From: CAYYFV01 sp965660075
GTDB taxonomy: Bacteria; Patescibacteriota; Gracilibacteria; UBA1369; GCA-2718715
DNA length: 64,000 nucleotides
Direction of reading: 5' to 3'
Assembly (NCBI GenBank): GCA_965660075.1
Contig: CBFHYO010000019.1
Coordinates: 1 to 64,000 of the forward strand
Shown: positions 1 to 8,258 of the stretch, piece after piece
How positions within the stretch are numbered: the first letter of the stretch is position 1
Layout of the letters: every line of letters starts with the position of its first letter
The notes under the pieces: model-generated
The model's input: only the letters and a program-made list of their open reading frames with translations
Database searches by the model: none
What the model was told of the DNA's origin: nothing
Position numbers and translations under genes: made by a program

Positions 1-98
1 AAACCTCGGTAATTACGTCCAGCTTTCTTTAATTCAATATATTGTGAAACTAATTCAACAATTGAAATACGAGATTTAATTTCTTCTTTGATATCCAT
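1..98 (-). CDS. dnaG: DNA primase DnaG, N-terminal fragment (runs off window start)
   Basis: Only the first 32 codons are in the window. They start at ATG 98-96 and read MDIKEEIKSRISIVELVSQY followed by a lysine-rich stretch ending in AGRNYRG. This is the typical DnaG start just before the CHC2 zinc-binding domain, which primes Okazaki fragments. The start codon lies inside the 3' end of the upstream WecA-like gene (23-base overlap), so the two are probably translationally coupled. The zinc ligands and TOPRIM domain lie outside the window and cannot be checked. Confidence 0.85.
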   Translation of the reverse strand, partial: MDIKEEIKSRISIVELVSQYIELKKAGRNYRG

Positions 99-1086
99 TT
101 GAATTCCAGGTTAAATAAAAAAATACAGCGAGTGCTACTGAGACAAAAATAAATGTAACAAACTTAAAAAAAGTGTTCCACGCAAATAATGATAACAAAC
201 CAAAAAGTATGGTTAAACCAATATAAAGAGCAATAATTTGTAGTCGACTATAACCGGCCAGTAACAATTTATGATGCAAATGATTTTGATCACTTAACAA
301 TGGAGAATTACCCTTACATAACCTGTATATAATAACAAAAATACCATCAAATAAAGGAATCAGTAACACAATACCTAAAGTCGCCAATTTACCACCATTA
401 ATCATAGACAAACACGCTAATAAAAAACCAAATGCCATAGAGCCAGAGTCACCCAATAATAGCTTGGGATTTGGCAACGGCAACTCTAAAACAAACCCAA
501 CAGCAGAAATAATACCAGCAATCAAACTTAACGAAGTTAACAAAGATTGATCCACAACATGCACTTGAGAATTAATACTAAAGAAAAACAAGGTAAAAAA
601 AGCTACGCTACTAACTCCAGATGTTAAACCACTCACTCCATCTAAAAAGTTCATTAAATTCGTAAGAAGAACAATCCAAAAAACACTAATTAAAACACTC
701 CACTGACCTAATATAAAATTACCATCAACAAATGGATTTGAAACTTCCAAAACAGAAATTCCATTTGATACTACAAAAAATGCACATAAAGTCTGGATTA
801 TCAAACGCAAAACTGGAGATAAATTAAATCTATCATCCAAAAAACAACTCACAGATAAGATCATAATCGACAAGAGCAAAGAAACAAGTTTATACGACAA
901 TGGATTAAATAAAAAAGCTAAAAAAGAAAACAACAATATCAGAGCCAAACCAAAACTGTAGACAACAGGTTTTCTATTGAAACCATAAAGCTTTGGTTTG
1001 TCGAGAATCTTCAAAGAGTAATACAAAAAATAAGCGGTAGTGAGAAAAATTCCGGAAAAAATGAATATAAATAAATTCTTTAACAT
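76..1086 (-). CDS. WecA/TagO-like undecaprenyl-phosphate sugar-1-phosphate transferase
   Basis: A 336-residue polytopic membrane protein of the MraY/WecA family. Such enzymes move GlcNAc-1-phosphate (or a related sugar) from a UDP-sugar onto undecaprenyl phosphate, the first step of lipid-linked glycan synthesis. Visible motifs are the Asp pair DDR (84-86), NLMNFLDG (143-150), GDSG (212-215) and the histidine motif HLHHKL (269-274). HLHHKL fits WecA/TagO better than MraY. About ten hydrophobic segments are apparent. It overlaps truB by 7 bases upstream and dnaG by 23 bases downstream, so it belongs to the tpiA operon. The exact sugar substrate cannot be told from sequence. A second lipid-glycan enzyme is encoded at 57661-59088. 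Confidence 0.88.
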   Translation of the reverse strand: MLKNLFIFIFSGIFLTTAYFLYYSLKILDKPKLYGFNRKPVVYSFGLALILLFSFLAFLFNPLSYKLVSLLLSIMILSVSCFLDDRFNLSPVLRLIIQTLCAFFVVSNGISVLEVSNPFVDGNFILGQWSVLISVFWIVLLTNLMNFLDGVSGLTSGVSSVAFFTLFFFSINSQVHVVDQSLLTSLSLIAGIISAVGFVLELPLPNPKLLLGDSGSMAFGFLLACLSMINGGKLATLGIVLLIPLFDGIFVIIYRLCKGNSPLLSDQNHLHHKLLLAGYSRLQIIALYIGLTILFGLLSLFAWNTFFKFVTFIFVSVALAVFFYLTWNSNGYQRRN

Positions 1087-1928
1087 AAACGTCTTATAAC
1101 TGTAAGTATATTATTGTTTACACTACAAAAAGCAAGTTCCTTTTGATCATAAAAAACCCAATAAAATCCATCATCTAGATTAATCTCGAGTGGCATTCCA
1201 TTTTCAATAAGTTTTGCTTGATTCGAATCAACATCGAGATTAACAACATTTTCGATTGCCTCATCTAAAGATAGATTCGAAACTTCTGGCAACTGAGAAG
1301 AATTTTGAAGCTTAAAAGCACCAACCTTCACTCTTTGTAAAGAATACATAAAACACGGAATTTTTAATTTTTCACCAATATCACGAACTAAACTACGAAC
1401 ATAAAAACCAGAACCACACTCCAAATTAAAACTTAAAAATTGCCCATCCAAATTAAATTCTGAAACGGAAAATAAAGAAACTTTACGAGCTTTTATATCC
1501 AACGAATCAATCTGATGATTACGAGCTAATGTATAGGCACGCTTTCCATCTATTTTAATTGCAGAATATTTTGGTGGGACCTGATCAATCTCACCAACAA
1601 ATGATTCGATTACAGACTTAATTTGATTGAGTGACAAATCTAAATCAAAATCCGGCAGTAATTCTAAATCAACACCCTCGGCATCTAGAGTTTGCGTGCT
1701 TAAACCAAAAAAAACCTGAACTTTATATTCTTTAGGTAACAAATTTACATAAGGAATAAGTTTCGTATATTTACCAACCGCCACGGGCAAAATACCTTCA
1801 GCCAAAGGATCCAAAGTACCCATATGGCCAACTTTAGATGTGTTCAAAGATTTCTTAAGACCTGATAACACCTTAAAAGAACTGACACCCTTAGGCTTAT
1901 AAAGAGAAACAAACATATTATTTGTCAT
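1080..1928 (-). CDS. truB: tRNA pseudouridine(55) synthase TruB
   Basis: Converts U55 of tRNAs to pseudouridine. The N-terminal KPKGVSSF motif and GHMGTLDPLAEGILP, which holds the catalytic Asp at about residue 40, are diagnostic. YKVQVFFGLSTQTLDAEG and a later GFYVRSLVRDIG segment complete the family pattern. Length (282 residues) is normal. The reading frame is open back to a TTG at 1937, but ATG 1928 (MTNNMFVSL) gives the usual short lead-in; ATG 1916 is also possible. The start overlaps the murE-like stop codon, consistent with coupled translation in the operon. Confidence 0.93.
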   Translation of the reverse strand: MTNNMFVSLYKPKGVSSFKVLSGLKKSLNTSKVGHMGTLDPLAEGILPVAVGKYTKLIPYVNLLPKEYKVQVFFGLSTQTLDAEGVDLELLPDFDLDLSLNQIKSVIESFVGEIDQVPPKYSAIKIDGKRAYTLARNHQIDSLDIKARKVSLFSVSEFNLDGQFLSFNLECGSGFYVRSLVRDIGEKLKIPCFMYSLQRVKVGAFKLQNSSQLPEVSNLSLDEAIENVVNLDVDSNQAKLIENGMPLEINLDDGFYWVFYDQKELAFCSVNNNILTVIRRLC

Positions 1929-3195
1929 GCTTAGCAATTAAGTCAGTTACTATTTTCTTTTCGTCAAAATCAATAATTTCATGACCAATTACAGTTACTT
2001 TCTCACCACCTTTACCGGCAAGTACCAATACATCATTTGGTTTTAAAGATGCAAAAGCTTGTTCAATGGCTTGTTTACGATCAATAATTTCAGTGATTTT
2101 AGAAAGTTTAGATTTATGAATACCTTTTTTAATTTGTGAAATAATTTGCTTAGGGTCTTCTAAATAAGGATCGTCATTGGTTAAAAAAATTCTATCAGCA
2201 AATCTTGCAGCTACGCGCCCCATAAGAGGTCTTTTTGATTTGTCACGTCCACCACCAACACAACCAAACAATAACACTAAATCCCCCTTCTTTTGTTCAG
2301 AAACAAAAGTTAAAAGGTTTTGCAAACTAGAAGTATCGTGGGCATAATCAAAAATAAATGTATTGTGTTTACTTTCTACAACATCTAGGCGACCAAGAAC
2401 CGGTGTTAGAGTACTAACAAGATCCAAATTAGATTCAAAAGATTTATTAAAAATATCCAAACTTATAAGAACTGCCATAATGTTAAATATATTAAACAGA
2501 CCTAAAGTTTTTGATTCTAATTGATACTTTTTTGAATTAAATTTCAATGTAAATTGAGTATTATTCAAAGAAAGCCTATAGTTGGTTAATTGCAAATCAT
2601 CATTTTTTTCATAACCAAAACTATGTAAATTAGATTTAAGATTTCGAGTGAAATCTAAGGCATGATCATCAAAAGAGTTATAAATAAAGTTTGAATTAGA
2701 TTTTAACTTTTTAGTCAAAGAAATTTTAGCTTTTTTATATTCCTCAAAACCACCATGATACTCTAAATGATCCCGACCAAGATTAGTAAAAACAAGTTGA
2801 TCAAATTTAATTCCATTCAATCTTCCCTGCACTGCTGCATGTGAGGTAGCCTCAATAATCAAAACTTCTGTACCAGCAGATTGCATTTTTTTTAAAATAT
2901 TAAAAAGTTTAACTGCTGGTAAAGTAGACATCTTATTTTTATTCAAAAACTCTTCACCACAAATACTATAGTTTACAGTTGAAAGCATCGATACTTTTAC
3001 CCCAAGATTTTTATAAGCTTGGTATAAAAGATTACAAGTCGATGTTTTACCATTAGTACCAGTAACAGCAATTACATACATATTTTTTGTTGGAAAGCCA
3101 TATTTATAAGCATAAAAATATGACTTTAAATTGTGATACGAAAGTCTTAGAAAGGAACGATCAGACACAATATTCGAAAGAATTTTTTTAATCAT
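1918..3195 (-). CDS. MurE-like Mur ligase (UDP-MurNAc-tripeptide synthetase family)
   Basis: ATP-dependent Mur ligase. The P-loop GTNGKTS is at residues 46-52, followed by IEATSHA, a TNLGRDHLEYHG block and DYAHD, matching MurE. The usual MurE N-terminal UDP-binding domain is very short here (about 40 residues before the ATPase domain). In MurE the motif selecting meso-diaminopimelate is DNPR; here the equivalent block reads TNDDPYLEDP. The amino acid added is therefore uncertain and probably not diaminopimelate. The frame is open to TTG 3204, but ATG 3195, overlapping the preceding stop by 8 bases, is the better start. No other mur gene lies in the window. Confidence 0.8.
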   Translation of the reverse strand: MIKKILSNIVSDRSFLRLSYHNLKSYFYAYKYGFPTKNMYVIAVTGTNGKTSTCNLLYQAYKNLGVKVSMLSTVNYSICGEEFLNKNKMSTLPAVKLFNILKKMQSAGTEVLIIEATSHAAVQGRLNGIKFDQLVFTNLGRDHLEYHGGFEEYKKAKISLTKKLKSNSNFIYNSFDDHALDFTRNLKSNLHSFGYEKNDDLQLTNYRLSLNNTQFTLKFNSKKYQLESKTLGLFNIFNIMAVLISLDIFNKSFESNLDLVSTLTPVLGRLDVVESKHNTFIFDYAHDTSSLQNLLTFVSEQKKGDLVLLFGCVGGGRDKSKRPLMGRVAARFADRIFLTNDDPYLEDPKQIISQIKKGIHKSKLSKITEIIDRKQAIEQAFASLKPNDVLVLAGKGGEKVTVIGHEIIDFDEKKIVTDLIAKHDK

Positions 3196-3550
3196 TATTA
3201 ACAATTTTAATCAAATCCAATCCTAACTGTTTTTTTAAATCATGTAAACTCTCAAACTCCAAAACACCACGAATGTACTTGATTGGTTGAAATGTTAAAG
3301 TTGTTAATTCCAAATCTATAATTTGATCAATAACATGAAACTCCAAACTAATATTAGAATCGGTAGAACGACGACCATAGTGCATCATTGCTAAATATTT
3401 TTTGTCTAAAACATATACAAAACATGAATATACACCAAATCCAAAATCCGAACCCAAAACGCTTGGCTCAAGATTAATTGTTGGTAAAAGTTCTTTGCTA
3501 CCAATTCCCTGGCCAGCTATAACGTAACCTTTATAAATCGAGTACACCAT
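3188..3550 (-). CDS. Stand-alone riboflavin kinase domain (RibF C-terminal half only)
   Basis: A 120-residue protein matching only the flavokinase half of bifunctional RibF, which phosphorylates riboflavin to FMN. It shows the G-V-x-x-G-x-G-x-x-x-x-x-P-T-x-N pattern as GYVIAGQGIGSKELLPTINL, then GVYSCFVYV, an HYGRRST segment and EFHVIDQIIDLE. The C-terminal YIRGVLEFESLHDLKKQL matches the RibF end. The FMN adenylyltransferase half is missing. A separate RibL-like cytidylyltransferase-fold protein at 7878-8258 could supply it. The start at ATG 3550 lies inside the hpf 3' end (20-base overlap). Confidence 0.8.
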   Translation of the reverse strand: MVYSIYKGYVIAGQGIGSKELLPTINLEPSVLGSDFGFGVYSCFVYVLDKKYLAMMHYGRRSTDSNISLEFHVIDQIIDLELTTLTFQPIKYIRGVLEFESLHDLKKQLGLDLIKIVNND

Positions 3551-4139
3551 TTGATGATTCTAGTTCTAAAATTGCGTAACCTGCATGATTGTGTCTCTTA
3601 TAAATCACATTGTAACGATCGGTTTCGCTGTTCACAAAAACCATAAACTCATGCTCCAAATCAATAATTTGCTGCAAAGCTTCGGCTTCTGTCAAAGGAG
3701 TTAAATCAGAAAATAGAGTATGTTTGGTAATTAAATCTGATACATCTGAATTAGATTCAGAAACTATAGTTTCTGATAGATCATCAAAATTAAACACATC
3801 CTTGAATTCTAAATCTGCCAATTGTCTTTCGCGACCTGCATGCCGTGTTTTATATTTATCAATTTGTTTTTTGAGTTTAGAAACAACTCCCTCAATACCT
3901 TCATTTACTTTATAACAAAGTGTTGCAGCCTGAAACGACACCTTAGGGATATGAATAGAAACTTTAATTTCTATATTATCTTTATGATTTAAACCATCGT
4001 GTCTAAGCACATGCAACTGCACACTTACAGATTCTTCAGTAAGTTTAGCACAAGTTGCCTCTAAATCATTTAACCTATCAGTTAAATAGTTTAAGTCAAC
4101 ATCCGCAATATCATAATTTTTATGTACATTTATAAGCAT
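3531..4139 (-). CDS. hpf: Long-form ribosome hibernation promoting factor
   Basis: 202 residues with two parts. The N-terminal S30AE-type domain (about 1-105) binds the small subunit near the decoding centre. The C-terminal dimerisation domain (about 145-202) contains PLTEAEALQQIIDLEHEFMV and NVIYKRHNHAGYAILEL, matching long HPF proteins that pair 70S into 100S ribosomes. A Ser/Asp-rich linker joins them. It lies 4 bases after tpiA and overlaps the riboflavin kinase gene. In a genome that also has RelA/SpoT, a role in starvation or dormancy is expected. Confidence 0.88.
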   Translation of the reverse strand: MLINVHKNYDIADVDLNYLTDRLNDLEATCAKLTEESVSVQLHVLRHDGLNHKDNIEIKVSIHIPKVSFQAATLCYKVNEGIEGVVSKLKKQIDKYKTRHAGRERQLADLEFKDVFNFDDLSETIVSESNSDVSDLITKHTLFSDLTPLTEAEALQQIIDLEHEFMVFVNSETDRYNVIYKRHNHAGYAILELESSNGVLDL

Positions 4140-4143
4140 AGTT

Positions 4144-4815
4144 CTATAAATTAAATTCTTTAAAACCTAATAATAATTCATCCAAAGCAGCTGCAGGATC
4201 TGTTGCACAACAAACACCAGAAGCAACCAAAACACCCTCAGCACCCAGACGTAAGGATTTTAATACATCTTCTCGAGTCTTAATTCCCGCTCCAATAAAC
4301 AACGGTAACGAAATTTGTTCACCAATTTGTCTGACCAAATCTTCTTTTCCATGAGTAACAGAAACATCTCCACCAATTAACTCACTTGGTTCATAACAAA
4401 TTGCAGAAGGGTTACAAGACTGAACATCTAAAGCATCTTGAAGTGTTTCGACACATACAAGTGCATCCAAAAAAGAACGTTTACAAGCATTGATATACAA
4501 GTGAATATCTTGTTTTGGAACATGTTTTTCAGAGTGGTTTACCAATGAACCAACACCGGACGAAAAACTTATGGATTCTGGCAATATGCTACCAGTATGT
4601 GCACCTACAGATATTGCATCAACATGCTGAGAAATCACAGGCAATTTCACACTACGAGCAATACGATCTAATCCAATTGGATTAACAGCTAAAACAACAG
4701 GCACACCATGTTGCTTAGATTTTTTTTCAATTAATTTTGCTAACTCTAAACCCGCTTCACCAATGGTTGAAGCATAATTTTTAAAATTAACTATCAAGCA
4801 AGGATATTGAAACAT
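4144..4815 (-). CDS. tpiA: Triosephosphate isomerase of the archaeal type
   Basis: Interconverts dihydroxyacetone phosphate and glyceraldehyde 3-phosphate. At 223 residues it is about 25 shorter than usual bacterial enzymes. It carries the archaeal signatures: NFKNY with the substrate Lys near the start, SQHVD followed by GAHTGSILPE with the catalytic His, YEPSELIGG with the catalytic Glu, and GAGIKTREDV and GVLVASGV phosphate-binding loops. Bacterial TIMs would show a GAFTGE-type block instead. First gene of the operon, with a -10 TATAAT upstream and one of the very few clear Shine-Dalgarno sequences here (AAGGA, 4822-4826). Confidence 0.9.
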   Translation of the reverse strand: MFQYPCLIVNFKNYASTIGEAGLELAKLIEKKSKQHGVPVVLAVNPIGLDRIARSVKLPVISQHVDAISVGAHTGSILPESISFSSGVGSLVNHSEKHVPKQDIHLYINACKRSFLDALVCVETLQDALDVQSCNPSAICYEPSELIGGDVSVTHGKEDLVRQIGEQISLPLFIGAGIKTREDVLKSLRLGAEGVLVASGVCCATDPAAALDELLLGFKEFNL

Positions 4816-4835
4816 TTTATTTCCTTAAATCATTT

Positions 4836-4841
4836 ATTATA
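4836..4841 (-). promoter_or_regulatory. -10 box of the tpiA operon
   Basis: Perfect TATAAT on the minus strand, about 21 bases upstream of the tpiA start, followed by AAGGA. No good -35 hexamer is seen at 16-18 bases; TTTTCT is the best at 17. The 66-base gap between tpiA and holA must also hold the holA promoter, which is not clear. Confidence 0.45.
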
Positions 4842-4881
4842 TTAACATAGCAACAACAAGAAAAAAGTTTTAAGAATTGAC

Positions 4882-5796
4882 ATGCAAGAAAATATATTTA
4901 TATTCCACGGCGAAAACACTCCAGCACTCAAAAACCATAGTCAAAAATGGATAGATAAATTTAAAGACAAATACCAAGATAATTTTGACTTACAAATCAT
5001 CGAGGACAGTAAATCATTTCACTTTCAAAACCTAATACTAGAAGCACAAACAGTCCCCTTTTTATGTGAAAAAAAACTAATCGTAGCTAAAAACATTTTA
5101 TCTAAATATGATAAAGCATTTGCAAAAACCCTAAAAAAAATTCCAGAAACAACAATAATTTTATTCTTAGAATATAGAAAAATAAATAAAACCGACAAAC
5201 TACTTGGAACACTTTTAAAAAATGCCAATACAACTGAATTTGAATTAAACACTCAAGCAAACAAACAACTCATTCTCGAAACTTTACAATTAACAAATAC
5301 AAATCTACCAAATAAATACCTACAAATTCTAGAAAACACACATGCAAAAAACCCTCATAAACTTGTAAACTCAGTCAAACAAATAGCGTGTTACAGCCAC
5401 AACCAAGAACTAAACGATGAAGCATTTTACAAACTTGCAGACATTCAACAAGAACCAAATATTTTTAATTTCTTAGATACAATCTACACCAATAAAAAAA
5501 CAATGCTATCACTACTCAAAGAAAATCTAGATTACAACCCAGATCCATATAAATTATTATATATGCTAATTTGGCATCTAAAAACCTTGATTCAAATCAA
5601 GTCAAACCAAACAACTGGTCTCAAACCCTTTATTATCAAAAAGCACAAAAACACAGCCGCAAAAATAAACATTCATCAAATAGATTGCCTCTTAAAAGAT
5701 ATATTAAAAATAGACCAGATGAGTAAAACTGGTCTAATAAAAGGTAATAAAGAGTTAGCTCTATCTATAGAGATGGCACTTGTGAGAAACACTTAA
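4882..5796 (+). CDS. holA: DNA polymerase III delta subunit
   Basis: Clamp-loader delta subunit, 304 residues, the usual length. The N-terminal FIFHGENTPALKNHSQKWI matches the HolA opening (FhGeD followed by a helix). LILEAQTVPFLCEKKLIVAKN corresponds to the conserved sliding-clamp contact region, and NIFNFLDTIYTNKK is the conserved collar segment. Amino acid composition is Lys/Asn/Thr-rich, as in other plus-strand genes here. It is divergent from tpiA, and its 3' end overlaps the convergent gatA gene by 32 bases. Confidence 0.85.
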   Translation: MQENIFIFHGENTPALKNHSQKWIDKFKDKYQDNFDLQIIEDSKSFHFQNLILEAQTVPFLCEKKLIVAKNILSKYDKAFAKTLKKIPETTIILFLEYRKINKTDKLLGTLLKNANTTEFELNTQANKQLILETLQLTNTNLPNKYLQILENTHAKNPHKLVNSVKQIACYSHNQELNDEAFYKLADIQQEPNIFNFLDTIYTNKKTMLSLLKENLDYNPDPYKLLYMLIWHLKTLIQIKSNQTTGLKPFIIKKHKNTAAKINIHQIDCLLKDILKIDQMSKTGLIKGNKELALSIEMALVRNT

Positions 5797-7216
5797 ACTC
5801 ATTCTCAACTACTTGTGCCGCACTAAACAATCTACCCTCTTTAAAATGAGGAGCTAATAATTGCAAACCAACAGGCAAGCCTGATTTAGTAAACCCAGCT
5901 GGAACAGATATACCAGGAATCCCAGCACAGTTAGACGGAATAGTAAGTGCATCACATTGATACATCGCTAGTGGGTCGCTAGTTTTTGAATTTAATTTAA
6001 AAGAAGGAGTCGGCGACACAGGCCCTGCAATAACATCAACCTTTTCAAATGCTTTTTTAAAATCTTCAATTAACAAAGTCCGAACTTTTTGGGCTTTAAT
6101 ATAATAAGCTTCATAACTTTCTGAACTCAAACAAAATGTACCAACCATTATTCTTCGAAGAAGCTCAGTACCAAAGTTTTTACCACGAGATTTTGTATAA
6201 TATTCAAATAAATTAGCTATATCATCTTGAGTAAAATTACCATACCGCACACCATCAAATCTCTCCATGTTGGCAGATAATTCACATGGTGAGACAATAT
6301 AATAAACAGCAACACCATACTTAGTATAAGGTAATGAAATTTCGACAATTTCGGCACCTTGTTTTTTAAGTGCTTCGATAGAATTCATAACTGCTGTAGT
6401 AACTTCTGGGTCGTTTACATCTGTAAAGTATTCTTTCGGGATTCCAATTTTCATACCCTTTACTCCCTTATTCACATAAGACTTGTAATCATCTACAGGC
6501 ACATTTGGAGAAGTGGAATCAAATTTACTAGAACCAGCCATTGATTGAAGAACAATTGCACTGTCCATTACTGTTTTTGTCATATGACCAACTGTATCTA
6601 AGCTTGAAGCCATTGGAATCACCCCCGCACGAGGAATCCGACCATAAGTAGGTTTTAGTCCAACTGCATTACAAAAACTTGCAGGCTGACGAATAGAACC
6701 ACCAGTATCTGTACCAGTCGCAAAAACACCAAAATTCAAAGGAATCATTGCTGCAGAACCACCAGACGATCCACCAGCTACACATTCTGTATTGTAAGGA
6801 TTTTTAACAGGTCCATAAGCAGAAGTTTCATTAGAAGCACCGCATGTAAACTCATCTGTATTTAACATCCCCAACACAATACCACCTTGATCGAGTAACC
6901 TTTGAGTAGAAACTGCATTATAAGAAGGTTTAAAACCTTTCAAAGCATTAGAGCAGGCAGTTAAACTTGCACCCTTATAGCTAAAAACATCTTTTAAACC
7001 AAGTGGTACTCCATAGAGTAAATGTTTATCAATATCGTAATTGCCAATGTTTTCAACTTGCTTTAAAGCAAGATCCTTACAAGAGGCAACATATACATTA
7101 TAATCAGAATTATATTTATCGATACGGTCATAATAGTCAGAAACCACTTCTGAAACTGAGAATTTTTTATCTTTATAACCTTGAATCAAGGATTCGATTG
7201 TGAAATTTTCTAACAT
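5765..7216 (-). CDS. gatA: Glutamyl-tRNA(Gln)/aspartyl-tRNA(Asn) amidotransferase subunit A
   Basis: Amidase subunit of GatCAB, 483 residues. It releases ammonia from glutamine to convert mischarged Glu-tRNA(Gln) or Asp-tRNA(Asn). The amidase-signature triad is present: Lys75 in GLKDVFSY, cis-Ser150 in GGSSGGSAA and nucleophile Ser174 in TGGSIRQPAS. Spacing is the same as in known GatA. It follows gatC by 5 bases. gatB is not in the window. Confidence 0.96.
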   Translation of the reverse strand: MLENFTIESLIQGYKDKKFSVSEVVSDYYDRIDKYNSDYNVYVASCKDLALKQVENIGNYDIDKHLLYGVPLGLKDVFSYKGASLTACSNALKGFKPSYNAVSTQRLLDQGGIVLGMLNTDEFTCGASNETSAYGPVKNPYNTECVAGGSSGGSAAMIPLNFGVFATGTDTGGSIRQPASFCNAVGLKPTYGRIPRAGVIPMASSLDTVGHMTKTVMDSAIVLQSMAGSSKFDSTSPNVPVDDYKSYVNKGVKGMKIGIPKEYFTDVNDPEVTTAVMNSIEALKKQGAEIVEISLPYTKYGVAVYYIVSPCELSANMERFDGVRYGNFTQDDIANLFEYYTKSRGKNFGTELLRRIMVGTFCLSSESYEAYYIKAQKVRTLLIEDFKKAFEKVDVIAGPVSPTPSFKLNSKTSDPLAMYQCDALTIPSNCAGIPGISVPAGFTKSGLPVGLQLLAPHFKEGRLFSAAQVVENEFKCFSQVPSL

Positions 7217-7221
7217 ATTTA

Positions 7222-7512
7222 CTAATTAAAAACAGATTTAACTTTTATTTGATCATTTTGAATATCGTGCTGAGTGTGATTTAACAACGACTGACCCAGA
7301 TTATATTCAGAATCTACTTCATCTTCGCGAGTCACATTTGTGAGTCCAGTAGATTGATAAGTAGGTTCTACATCAGTTGTATCAACCTCATTTAAGACAT
7401 CCATGTAACCAATAATATCTGGAAGTGTCTCAACTAGAGAGCTTTTCTGCTCTTGAGATAACTCTAAACGAGCTAACATTGCTAAGTGTTCGATTTTTTT
7501 AAGATCTATCAT
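7222..7512 (-). CDS. gatC: Glutamyl-tRNA(Gln)/aspartyl-tRNA(Asn) amidotransferase subunit C
   Basis: 96-residue GatC, the linker subunit that wraps around GatA and GatB. The pattern KKIEHLAMLARLELS near the start, then DIIGYMDVLNEVDT and a VTREDEV segment, is typical. The gene starts at ATG 7512 with a plausible TTTACA-17-TAAAGT promoter. It is transcribed with gatA. Confidence 0.93.
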   Translation of the reverse strand: MIDLKKIEHLAMLARLELSQEQKSSLVETLPDIIGYMDVLNEVDTTDVEPTYQSTGLTNVTREDEVDSEYNLGQSLLNHTQHDIQNDQIKVKSVFN

Positions 7513-7535
7513 TTTTTAAAATTACGAGCACTAAA

Positions 7536-7566
7536 ACTTTACTATTCTTAAATGCCTTTGTAAAAT
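7536..7566. promoter_or_regulatory. Interlocking divergent promoters, gatCA (-) and 7573 operon (+)
   Basis: On the plus strand TTTACT (7538-7543), 17 bases, TAAAAT (7561-7566). On the minus strand TTTACA (7564-7559), 17 bases, TAAAGT (7541-7536). Each -10 overlaps the other promoter's -35, so the two polymerases could not bind together. The plus-strand -10 is only 6 bases before ATG 7573, which predicts a leaderless transcript. Confidence 0.5.
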
Positions 7567-7572
7567 AAAAAC

Positions 7573-7881
7573 ATGAAAATACACAAAGCTAACAAAGATC
7601 TGTTTTTCCTCAATGAGATATTTTTCGTCTCTATGTTTTGTATTGGAATTTTTCATATAACTTTTGGAGTACTAAGTACCAAAACAACACAAAGTTACTT
7701 GCCACTTATGGTAGATTTATTAGACATTCCATTTTTTACCTGTTTTGTGGGTTACACATTTACAACAATAATGATTAAAACCCATAAAGACTATTCAAAA
7801 CCCATTTACCAATGGCAAAAAATAGCGATAATGGCAATCTGTACAACGATAACTTTATTAATTCTGGAAATACTCATATGA
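7573..7881 (+). CDS. Small three-segment membrane protein, unknown
   Basis: 102 residues, not recognised. Hydrophobic segments lie at about 13-33, 45-65 and 82-101, joined by short Lys-rich turns, giving an integral membrane protein of about three passes. It starts at ATG 7573, 6 bases after a likely -10, and ends in a TGA shared with the ATG of the next gene (ATGA). It is therefore the leader gene of an operon with RibL-like, ftsX and recO. No functional residues can be pointed out. Confidence 0.7.
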   Translation: MKIHKANKDLFFLNEIFFVSMFCIGIFHITFGVLSTKTTQSYLPLMVDLLDIPFFTCFVGYTFTTIMIKTHKDYSKPIYQWQKIAIMAICTTITLLILEILI

Positions 7882-8258
7882 AAACAGTATTAACATTTGG
7901 CACTTTCGATCTAGCACACCCGGGACACATTGCTTATTTAACAGAAGCCAAATCATATGGAGATTATTTAGTTACTGTAGTAGCTCGAGATAGTAATGTC
8001 TCAAAATCAGTTCTTCACTCAGAAAAACAAAGAAAAAAACAAATCGAAAAACTCAACATAGCAGACAAAGTAATATTAGGATCCAAAAATAATAAAATGG
8101 ATGTAATACATGAATACGCGCCAGATATTATTTGCCTTGGGTACGATCAAAAAGCTGACGAAGAACAATTAGCCAAACTTACAAACGCGAAAATTATTCG
8201 CTGTCAAAGCTTTAAACCACATGTGTTTAAGAGCAAAATATTAAAGAAAAATTTATGA
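7878..8258 (+). CDS. RibL-like FAD synthase (cytidylyltransferase fold)
   Basis: 126 residues, starting at ATG 7878; the reading frame is open further upstream, but the motif sits directly after this start. TFGTFDLAHPGHIAYLTEAK holds the HxGH nucleotidyl-transfer motif (14-17). VVARDSNV, KVILGSKNNKMDVIHEYAPDII and CLGYDQKADEEQL follow. The LGYDQ block and overall layout match archaeal RibL (FMN adenylyltransferase making FAD) better than TagD glycerol-3-phosphate cytidylyltransferase, though TagD-like activity is the alternative. It would complete the pathway begun by the lone riboflavin kinase at 3188-3550. It overlaps ftsX by 4 bases. Confidence 0.72.
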   Translation: MKTVLTFGTFDLAHPGHIAYLTEAKSYGDYLVTVVARDSNVSKSVLHSEKQRKKQIEKLNIADKVILGSKNNKMDVIHEYAPDIICLGYDQKADEEQLAKLTNAKIIRCQSFKPHVFKSKILKKNL

